Assembly (NCBI GenBank): GCA_015183035.1
Contig: JACZZP010000002.1
Span: 1,736,001 to 1,800,000 of the forward strand
Source: Meloidogyne chitwoodi
Taxonomy: Eukaryota; Nematoda; Chromadorea; Rhabditida; Meloidogynidae
Reading direction: 5' to 3'
Length of the DNA stretch: 64,000 nt
This document shows, in pieces, positions 55,101 to 64,000 of this stretch. Under the pieces are notes generated by a model that was not told the origin of the DNA, made no database searches, and saw nothing but the letters and a program-made list of their open reading frames with translations. The number at the start of each line of letters is the position of its first letter. The first letter of the stretch is position 1. A program made the translations under genes and the position numbers.

Positions 55101-57768
55101 TTGGATTATTTATATTCTTTCAGATTTCTTTTTTTTTAATTAACCATGAACTTCCTGGAGGACAATTCTGACCAGGCAATTCACAAAATAAATTTTGGCC
55201 TTGTCTAATAACTGGAATTTGTGTTGAGCTTGGACATCTAAAAAATGCCGAAGCGTCTTGACTACGATGGCTATATTCAATATTTTGTACAGATTTTTTA
55301 TTTGTTGTAGATGAAAAAGAAGAATGTGGAGATCTCCTTTCTGAGCAGCAAACACCAACAATTGATGATTTATAAGGAAAAGTTCCACGCAGAGGTTGGC
55401 AAATAAAACTTAAAAAAAGAAATAATTTATATTTAAAAATATATTTATAACCCTAATCTGCAAGGAATTCTTTTATCCAATGTACAACGCCTTAAAAGAA
55501 GATATTTATAAAATTAAATAAAATAATCCAAAAAAATATTATTTATTTATTTATTTATTATTTTTCTAAATAAAAACAAAAGGACCTAAAATTATTATAA
55601 TTGTTTTTAAAAAATATTAAAATATAATTAATTGTTGATAATATAAATTAATTTGTGTTAATATACCTTGAATATCCATCTTCATTTAAATCCATAATAT
55701 CATCATTATTAAAACAAGCAATTAAAGGAATATTATTATTACTTCTTTTATTTTGTTTTCCTGTAATTATTTCAATTTCTTTCCCAATTTTCTCTTTTTC
55801 ATTATTATTATTATTATTTAAATTCTCATTATCATTTAATTTTTCTTCTTCATCCTCTTTTATTATTAAAGGATTGCAACAAATAAATTGTTTACTAATT
55901 GGTGAAAGAATACAAGAAGAATAACCTGGACAACTACCAGACAATGTTGGATGACAAAACTTTTTATTTTTAAATTTTAATTTTAAATAAAATTAAAATA
56001 TATTAATTACAATATTTAAATGTTCATATTGTTGCCAACCTTTTGGGCATAAATTAAATTCACGTCGTCGCTTACGATAATTTAAACTTTTAATAACTTT
56101 TCCACTACAACAAATATAATTTCCAGAAATATTACTAAATTATTTAATTTTAAAATATTAAATAAATACCAGTACCTAGCTTGACAAAGCATATCAATTG
56201 GACAATTAATTGGATTATTAATCTAAAAATTAAATTAAATATATATTTTAATTAATTTTATTATTATTTAATAAACTACAACATTACCTCACACCGAAGA
56301 GGGTTATACTCATTGGGGAAAGGCAAGCCTGAGGCAGCACATTCAAATATCTGTGGTGCTCTACAACAGATTTGTTGACCAGTCAATAGTCCACTAAGTG
56401 GATCAACTGATTCAAGACATTTTGAATCCTCAGGACATTTATTTTGGTCTTTAAGATGTGAAGAACAAGTATGTACATTATCTAGATTAAATAATATTCG
56501 ATCCATTAAAAAGGTTGTCTTCAGTTTGTTCATTAAATTCTCACTTTGTTCATCAAAAACAGGATGTTCACCATTCCCTGGACACTCCCCTGGAGGACCA
56601 CAGCAAATATTTTTATTTAAATTGCAACGAGCCATAGGAGGACAGTCAACATCTGATAAACAATTATCTTCTCTATCATCTAATTTATAGGTTATTTCGC
56701 CTTGAGGGCATTCTTTGGGTAAAGTTTTTCTTTGATCTGTTTCTTCTATATATTTTAAAACAGAGTGCTGGCGAACTTATTAAGAAAAATAAAATTTTTA
56801 AATTTGAGAAAATATACACATAATTTACTAAGTTGATTATTTTGTTTACAACATTGGTGTGTAGCTGTCCAAAAATTAAAACGACAAATCGCAGGTTCAG
56901 GACAAACTCTTTGATTTATTGGAGAACAATTTATTATTAAATTTCCTTCTGAATCATCAAATATTGGGCTTTCATCTTTTAAACAGCCTAAAATACAAAA
57001 TATAACCAATACCTTTTAAATAATATATAATAACCATTATCTGATTCACAACATTGGAATCGATCAATATCAAAACTCCATTCACATATTGCACTCCCAG
57101 GGCATTCATTAGTGCCTGGAGTGCAAAGAAAATAACTACCATTTAAATGTTTTAGAGCTCTTTGACCAGTTCCACATCCTTCACTTGGATCTTTACCACA
57201 ACAACGAAATTTTTCTGAATTTATTGAATCTTGATAGCATAAAGTACCACCCGGACAACTCTCAGGCTTTATTGGTGAACAATTGAGCCAATCACCATTT
57301 TCTTTTCTTAATTGTCGCGTTCCTCTTAAAATTAAAAAAAAAATAATATTTTGAAGAATTTTATATTTTTATTCTTACTTTGGGCATCCAATTGGTGGCA
57401 CACTTTGATTTAATGGAAAAATACAGCAACTTTTAATTTTTGTTAAACATTTTGCGGGTGGAAGACAATCAAAATCAACTAAACAAGGCCTTGGCTGACC
57501 ATGAACCGCTACAATAATTAATTAATATTTAATTAATTAATATTTAAATAAAAATGATATTTTTAAATTAATTACAATCTTTTTTTTAATGAAAACAAAT
57601 TAAATATTAACTCATTTGAAATCGTCCTTCAGGTTCACAACTATTAGTAATATTTCTTGTAATTATAAAAGAAGTTGTTGTGAAAGATTTAATAATTAAA
57701 ATAGAAATAACAAAAAATAATAAAGGGAAAAGCTTCTTATTAATAGAACGATATGTTCGAAATAGCAT
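52125..57768 (-). CDS. Secreted multi-repeat Cys-rich protein, lustrin type
   Basis: Twenty-two exons, all GT-AG and in frame, about 1,261 aa: 57768-57612, 57508-57379, 57324-57035, 56987-56829, 56745-56288, 56222-56176, 56134-56011, 55959-55667, 55490-55452, 55408-55145, 55081-54820, 54769-54578, 54539-54433, 54390-54300, 54253-54139, 54092-53827, 53789-53741, 53695-53463, 53411-53279, 53242-53195, 52502-52258, 52208-52125. A hydrophobic N-terminus ([14 protein letters not shown]) is followed by about 15-20 repeats of a short Cys module of the form C-P-x-G-(x)n-C-(x)n-CC, for example [20 protein letters not shown]. This pattern is the lustrin-type Cys-rich repeat common in nematode extracellular proteins; a cuticle or matrix role is plausible but not shown. 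An Asn/Glu/Lys-rich insert lies in exon 8. The protein ends [18 protein letters not shown] sits in the second-last-but-one intron (53194-52503). Confidence 0.82.
52515..53153. mobile_element. 639-bp MITE beside a splice acceptor (8-bp TSD)
   Basis: Ends GGCTCTACTTCACTTTATGAG and the matching complement, with perfect 8-bp duplications AAATTTAT at 52507-52514 and 53154-53161. The terminal zones consist of several tandem GAGTCCAATCGAACATTA-like units. The middle (about 52720-52990) resembles the core of the CTACAG/CTATAG elements (AGAGGGGAGTAAGTCC, GATTACCGAGGCTGCTC), suggesting one element inside another. The host gene's acceptor dinucleotide is at 52503-52504, only two bases outside the duplication. 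Confidence 0.87.
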
Positions 57769-59002
57769 TTCTGCTTAATTCCATCGAAAAATCCTTGCTA
57801 AACATTTATCAGCAGCCATTATTTTTTATATCATTTATTAAAATAAACAATTATAAATTAAATTTAATTTATTTTAAAAATCCATTTATCAAATAATTTA
57901 ATAATAAGACAATGTAAAATAGAAAAAGAACAAAAGGAGAGATAAATAAACTGCGCAAGACTAACCAGATCTTCTTTTTCTTTTTTTTATTCTTTATTCA
58001 ATATATTACTAGAGAAATGTATGCAATGAAAACAATCGGAGACTGTCCCTAAACTAATCTCTTAAGTGCCCACTTTTACCTCAAATTTTTTGTTAATGAT
58101 TTTCTAAATTCTCTTTAGCAATTGACCATTTATTTGTTTATTTTTGACTAGCAATTTTTTTATTTTTCAAAATAAAAAGAAAATCAAAGTGCTTAATTAG
58201 TCCACTATGTAAAAACGAATTGGAAGTGTCATTAACTAGAAGATTTAAAATAATCTTTATTAAAATGTTGTCTATTCTTTTTGTGGAACAAAAGATGGAG
58301 GTTAAATTTTTAATAAATAACCGAAAAGTAACCGAACCATCCCAGTTAGAGATGGGCATAATGTTTTTACCATTCAACCAACATTGACTACCGCCGAACT
58401 TATTTAAACTGAGGAAAATTGAAAATACTGTATGTTTGGATATTTATTGTTATAGTAATCTTCAATCTCATTCAAGCAAGATTCTACCCATAATGCCAAA
58501 GTTCTAAGGATAATTTTACAAGCCAAAATCTTTAGACATTGAATATATTACATTACCATTTATCATTATCAATTTATTGCGTTACCAATTTTTGAGGAGT
58601 CAAACTAAATCGCTTAACCACCTCTCCTGTGCTAGCACCGAGGAAAGGAAAAAAGGAGTGGAAACGACCTAGGTTTATTGCACCAAAACAACCCTCGTTA
58701 TAATTTTTCCTGAGCTGGACAGTTAGGCGCCGCCCATTAAACGCGAAGGCAATTAGGCATCAAGTGTGCTATTTCGTTTTTCATTTTCCGCTTTTTTTGT
58801 TTTTTGGTTTCGTATTTTCATGTTGTGGAAAATTTCGTTTTTTAATTAATCTTAGCACTAGGGTCTGCAAAATCGCATTTCTGGGATCCCGATTCGGGAT
58901 TTTTTAATGCCGGAATTTCGGGACCGGGATACCGGAAAATCCCGACCGAGATTCCTCCCGCACTGTCTCTACTTGGCAACTAAATATAGAATATTTTTAA
59001 AC
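57769..59002. other. Intergenic region upstream of the lustrin-type gene
   Basis: Should hold the lustrin-type gene promoter. Less AT-rich than average from about 58620. A short CGGGA/TCCCG-rich cluster at 58885-58960 resembles the one at 45538-45680. No gene supported. Confidence 0.5.
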
Positions 59003-59273
59003 ATGCGAAATTTATCCATTATCAAATACTTAATATTTTCTAGAAATTACATGTTACATAATAACGGTGAAATTAAAACTAATAAGGGAAAGGAAAAGTT
59101 GAATTACGATGGTAATCTCTACGTTTTTGACACGTTAAATAGTGATCAAACAGTAAAGTTTTGGAGATGTGAATATAAATATGGAATTAACAAATGCAAT
59201 GGGCGTATTTGGACAAATTTGGAAAATGTCTTTATTCGATTTGTAACACCGCACACTTGTGAGCAGAATCCAG
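59003..59273 (+). CDS. FLYWCH-type zinc finger exon, probably a fragment
   Basis: Open exon with KGKEKLNYDGNLYVFDTLNS, then VKFWRCEYKYGINKCNGRIW and a later HTC. This matches the FLYWCH C-x7-C ... H-x-C finger found in MULE-type transposases and some nematode transcription regulators. A donor-like GT follows at 59274, but the downstream pieces do not assemble into a continuing domain, so it may be a truncated transposon remnant or the first exon of a gene I cannot follow. The start codon is uncertain (59003 or 59051). Confidence 0.5.
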
Positions 59274-59866
59274 GTTGTTTTACAATAGATATTTTGGTAA
59301 TATTTCAGTTTAGATCTTATTTTTCCTTTCCTTATTTTACAAATTTTCCTGTTATTCTTCAGGAAAGTAAGAAGGATTAACTTATGGTATATAATTATTA
59401 TTAGTAATGTGAGAAGCGTCATATTCTCCTTTTTATCAATATGAACAACTGTTCGACATCCGGAGTGTATTAAGACTTAGTTTTGGTCCAGAGGATCATG
59501 ACTCGTACTATTCTTTCCATTAAGATTAGGAAAACCTATCGATTTACAAGCTTCTGAAAATTGAAAAACCTTTTCTTTTTTTGTTATTTCTTTTATTTCA
59601 GTTTAATATTTTTGTCCTTTTAATTGATGAAAAATTGAATTTTGAAATTATTCTTACAATTTGTCTTAAGATTTATCCAAATTTTGCAGAATATATTCAA
59701 TTGCGAAAATAATTGGACTGGTGCATCTAAATTGTCCCGTTTCTAAGTGTCCACACCCAATCGGCGCGCTTAAAAGTGTACCGATTTCAGAATTAATTTT
59801 TTTACTAAAAAATCGAGAAATTTATTAACCGTAAAAAGTTTTAACACTTTTAATTTTAAAATAGAA
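59274..59866. other. Intergenic or unresolved downstream of FLYWCH exon
   Basis: Contains splice-like sites (for example CTTCAG at about 59361) but no convincing exon. Confidence 0.4.
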
Positions 59867-61210
59867 ATGACTACTAATAACAAGAGAAGGGACTTGAAAT
59901 TTTCTAATAAAAACCGAAGAGGAAAGGAGATGCTTCGAAATGATTCAAAAAAGACGAAAGTTTTGTCTGCACAGATTCGTTTTAAAGGAGGTTATTTTAA
60001 AGAATGTATTCAAATAAATATATTAAATTTTTAAGAACGTAGAGAAATTCTAAAAAATCTTTCCACAAACAAGAAAATAAATCGATGTTGCATTGAATGT
60101 TGTCATGAACTGCGCTCAGATCATTTTTCAAAACGGTAGGGTTACTTAAGATTAAATACTTGGATCTGATTTTAGAGTTTTTGTTAAAAAGTTATCTGAG
60201 CTTGATCTTAATTTAAAAAATATATATAGTAAGATAGGAGTAGGACAATATTCGTGCTCATTCCTAATCGATAATAAAAAGTCCGTAATCAGAATTGTGT
60301 GAACTTTCTGGAAGAAGATACTTTTTCGGAAAAACAACCCAAATTTTGTTCTAAAGCTATTATTAATTTAATTTATCAAAATTAAGGTTTTCTTGTAAAA
60401 AATGCCTTTTTTCAACCTACTGCAAGAATGAATTTACTCAACATAAATTACTCTCTTCTTGCAATATTGCAAATATTATTCGAAGACCAAATGGCCGATT
60501 GAAAAAACCATCAGTTTTACTTCAACTACAAAAATGCTCTTCTTGTAAATTATTCATTTCAATCTCAAATCAAGAAATGCTTGAACATATGGTGACATGC
60601 GAAGGATCTCAAATTTTTACTAGCATTACAAAAAGCGAAATTACTAAAGAAGAATTGCATGAACTTGCGTTTTTTGGACAAGTTGACTCTTTTGGAAAAG
60701 ATAGTAAAGCAAAAATTTGCAGTATCGATAAGCGAAATGAAGGTATTCTATTTATTATGATTTAGACAATAAAGAAAATTTCTGGCTTTATGTTATTGCT
60801 CCAATTAAGTTATTTATATTCTAGAACATATTTATTGATTATTTTTGGAAAGGAAAATTTTTAAATCTATTGAAAGAATTTTCAAATATTTATTTTTTAT
60901 AATTTAAAAAAATGATAATTATTTTGTAGAAACAGATAGCAAAGGTACTGCATCGGGAAATGTTACTACTGATACTCAAGAAGCAATTAAAGATCAATTT
61001 TCTCAATTTATTCCATTATCGAAATTGAATGATGTTTGCAGAAAACCTTTAATGGTTAAATATTTATTAGAAAACGATCCGGTTCTGAAAAATAATGGGC
61101 ATGAAAATGTTTTGAAAAAAATAAGGTGAGATAATTAAATAAATATTTTCTCTATTAATAATATTTAAAGGCTTGCTATTCATGATGTCAACAAATTAAC
61201 AAAAATATAA
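59867..61210 (+). CDS. Unrecognised Cys-rich, possibly zinc-binding protein
   Basis: Five exons with clean GT-AG introns: 59867-59990, 60036-60135, 60387-60742, 60930-61125, 61171-61210; 271 aa. I do not recognise the family. The N-terminus is very basic (MTTNNKRRDLKFSNKNRRGK). There are paired cysteines in CCIECCHELRSDHF, CKKCLFSTYCKNEFTQHKLL and CSSCKLFISISNQEMLEHMV with a following TC, which look like C2H2- or C2HC-type zinc sites. The C-terminal third (DQFSQFIPLSKLNDVCRKPL) is a helical stretch without motif. A nuclear, nucleic-acid-binding role is a guess from the basic tail and the Cys/His pattern. The consistent splice phases make it a likely real gene. Confidence 0.7.
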
Positions 61211-63395
61211 AATGATAAACTTTTAAATTATATAAATATTATACAGGTTATTTTTATAACAATATTAAGAACGACATTTGTGGACTGAAATTTGAATAAA
61301 AAACAATTATAATTAAAAAGTTGACTGAGAATATAGGCATTAAAAGAAATGACTTTCTCCTATTTTAACACAATATTACTCGTCTTTTCTCCTCTTTTCC
61401 TCCTATAATAATTTTTTAAATTCAAATGTCGGTCTGCAATATATACAAATGTCGGGTAAAGTTTTATCATTCTTCACTTTTTAAAATTTTATCTTAAATT
61501 AAAAATACAATTTTGAAATAAATTATTTCTTTTTTTATTAATGTATATTTTTATAAATATACAAGAAATATTAAAACTGATTTTTCTTTAAATCTTTTTC
61601 ATTGCTTTCTGTTCCACTTGTAACTATTCAAACGTGCTTTTTCTCATAAAAAAATCCTTCATTTTTATTCCTCCGTGCACTAGATTTACACCATCTCCTT
61701 CAGTGAAAATTCCAAGTTTATATCCTCAATCTCTTTTTATTTGTTTAAACTATAGATCGTAGAATTGACCATCGACATATTAAAAATAAATTCTATATTT
61801 ACACACTCAATGTATTTATTATATTTATTTAAATTTATTTAAATTTCTATTATATATTAGTTCTTTAATATTCTTTTTTTCGTTTATTTCATAATCTCCC
61901 GATGAGATTCTTTACTCAGGTAGTGATTTTCTTGGGCTTTTTACGTTAAAAGTTTCTCATTTTTAAATTTAAATAATGGAAAAGGTAGTGAAGGAGTAAA
62001 AAGTTTATTTATTTATTAACATGCTGTGCTAATATATCTAAATAATTGTTTATTCGATTAAAATCTATTTTTCCTCTCTAATTTTATCCAAATTGTAATA
62101 GCCATAATATTTATTTTTCGCAACAAATAAAATAAAAACACAGTGGCCGAATTGCCGGTTTTTTTGTTTTGGCGTTGGTTGATTTATTTTTACTAGTTTG
62201 GTTATGTCGCACTTTTTGTTCGTTATCACTTTTAATTTTTATCCACTTTTTAACTGTCTTATAAATTTAAATATTTTTGTTTATTCCTTGATTAAATGTT
62301 TTTTCTTCAAAATATTTTCTTTTCTTTCTTCTCTAAAAGTCTTGGGCTTTACATATATAAATTGGAGGAAAATTTAGATTAAATAAGTAAAAAATGTTTT
62401 TTAATTTTCATTTATTTTCTTTTTATATTTAGAAAGGTTTAAAATTTTCTCTCTAAAAAATTTTTTTCTCCTTATTTACATCATTTATTATCTAATTAAT
62501 TAATTCAACCGCAATATGTTAAATAAGCTTTTACTTTTTGACCTTGGATTCGCTTATTTATTTATTTATTTTTATTAATTTAAATAATATATTTATTTAT
62601 TTATTTTTACCTTTTATAAATATATTGGCTGCTTATAAATAAAGCATTTCTTAGGTTAAGTTAGTTAAGGACCGGTTCCTTCACATACCCTGGGGATATT
62701 TGTATTGGCTCCAGTAAAAGCTGAAAAGAAAAATAGCGAAAGTCTTTTACTTATTTTATTTTACTTTTGGCCCATACATCTTTTATTATTTTGGATGCGC
62801 GCATAAATTGGTGAAAAGAGAAAGGATGTTGTTAATAATCAATTATTTAAATATATATCTTTTGATAAATTTAATTAATTTAAATTTTATAATTTTTAAA
62901 AAATATTATTATTTCTTCTCCTCGCATATATCCAATTTAAAAAAAAAAAAGATTTTAATTCTGACTTATTGTTGCTCTTTTTTGTATTATCATTTACTTA
63001 AGTTTCTGATGTTTCCAACTTCTCCAAAATTAATTTCGATAAAATAAAACAGAATTTACCTATAAAGGAATGTTTTAAATATTTGATAAGAATTTAATTT
63101 AAATAAAAAACAAATTTAATAAAAAGAAAGGTTTAATAAGTTGCTGCAAAACATCCTTAACTTTTTTTCAATGTTTTTAGTTTTTCTAAACGTTCCATCA
63201 ATCCTTGTATTAAATATTTATTTTCGTCGTTCCAGTCAAATTCGCTTCGATTTTTTTGTACAAAAGTACAACATATTTATATTTTGCTTAACAAAAATAA
63301 CAAATAATAATAATATATTTAATAATAACAAAAACAAAAATCAAAAAAAAATGAAAAGTTTTTGATTGTTCTTTCTTTAAAATTACTTTTTAATT
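61211..63395. other. 2.2-kb AT-rich intergenic region
   Basis: No gene or repeat element recognised. Contains an A(11) run near 62939 and simple TTTA repeats at 62550-62600. The Patched-related gene promoter should be at the right end. Confidence 0.5.
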
Positions 63396-64000
63396 ATGCG
63401 TAGTATTCTTCCTCAATTGGGAGAAGTTGAAAAAAATCTTAATAAAAAAATTTCGATAAATAAAATTAAAAATGATGAAACTTTATTTGTTGGAGCTTTA
63501 AATGCAATTTTTAGAATATTTGGCAAAGTAAGTTTTATTATTTAAATTTATATATTTTTTTGTTTAAAGAAAATAGCAATTTATCCATGGCTTTTTATTT
63601 GTGTAAGCCTTTTATTGACAATTTTTTGTTCTTCAAAAATTCTTTTCACAAAAATGACGTAATTTATTTATTAAATAATATTATTTAAATAATATTTTAA
63701 TTAGAAATGATGTTTCTGATTTTACACCCTATGGAGCTAGAGCAAGAAAAGAGAGTGCGGTAATATTTTAATAAACTTTTAAATTAATTTTAATAAAATT
63801 AACAGGTTTATGAATCATTTTTTTCAAATAAGGGTGATCCTGTTGTTATTTTTATTTTAGTTACTGCAAAAAGAAAAGGAGGTAATATGTTGGGAGTACA
63901 TGAATTGGATGATACTGTACAAGTAAATATTTAATTAATATTTAATTAAATTAAGAGTTTTTAATTTTTTAGCTATTAAATATTGTAAATGATCAGTTCA
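63396..64000 (+). CDS. Patched-related (PTR) membrane protein, 5' part
   Basis: Partial, cut by the window end. Exons so far: 63396-63527, 63570-63658, 63705-63759, 63806-63922, 63973-64000 and beyond. After a cytoplasmic N-terminus there is one membrane segment (WLFICVSLLLTIFCSS), then the extracellular start NDVSDFTPYGARARKESAVY, which fits the PTR/Patched/NPC1-type pattern where the first helix is followed by a 'FTP.GA.A..E' block. In C. elegans PTR proteins act in moulting and secretion. The sterol-sensing domain and remaining helices would lie beyond 64000. Confidence 0.8.

Noticed and set aside
1..64000. Nuclear tRNA, rRNA or spliced-leader RNA genes
   Set aside because: I looked for A/B-box tRNA patterns and rRNA-like blocks on both strands and found none I could support.

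Overview
The window reads as nuclear DNA from a nematode, most like a plant-parasitic root-knot nematode (Meloidogyne-type). This is inference from four things: extreme AT content, introns mostly 35-60 nt with GT-AG ends, nematode-typical families (SCP/TAPS venom-allergen-like, pepsin-inhibitor-3, lustrin-type Cys-rich, Patched-related) and T-rich mitochondrial-derived DNA in which TGA reads as Trp. I rebuilt gene models by splicing by eye. Every complete model sums to a multiple of three.

Left part (1-24,600) is gene-dense: dab-1 (+), cdc-14 (+), a USP22-type SAGA deubiquitinase (+), then on the minus strand an ER pair (glucosidase II beta followed by the ERdj3/DNAJB11 co-chaperone), a hAT-transposase-derived BED-finger gene (+), and a tight minus-strand run CCDC86 > atg-4 > TSEN34 > lsm-2 with 128-390 nt gaps that looks operonic. 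Two introns here carry small DNA transposons with perfect 8-bp target duplications.

Middle part (24,600-46,000) is almost gene-free and repeat-built: a decayed coding region split by a 616-bp inverted-repeat element, a hairpin-bearing A-B-A-B tandem array, a long degenerate T-rich array, three long palindromes (two nearly identical, the second split by a 423-bp MITE whose empty site is preserved in the first), mitochondrial-derived cox3- and cox2-like pieces including a rearranged second copy, and further MITEs.

Right part (46,000-64,000) returns to genes: mitochondrial acyl carrier protein (+; one intron holds a 423-bp MITE that looks identical to the nested one), a venom-allergen-like secreted protein (+), a two-domain pepsin-inhibitor-3 protein (+), a 22-exon secreted lustrin-type Cys-rich protein (-) with a 639-bp MITE directly beside a splice acceptor, a FLYWCH-finger fragment (+), an unrecognised Cys-rich protein (+) and the 5' part of a Patched-related gene (+) running off the end.

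The main signals for follow-up are the family of GGCAATCC-ended, 8-bp-TSD elements that carry remnants of a Merlin-type transposase N-terminus and keep landing in introns, the long palindromes, and three otherwise well supported introns that lack a 3' AG in this sequence.
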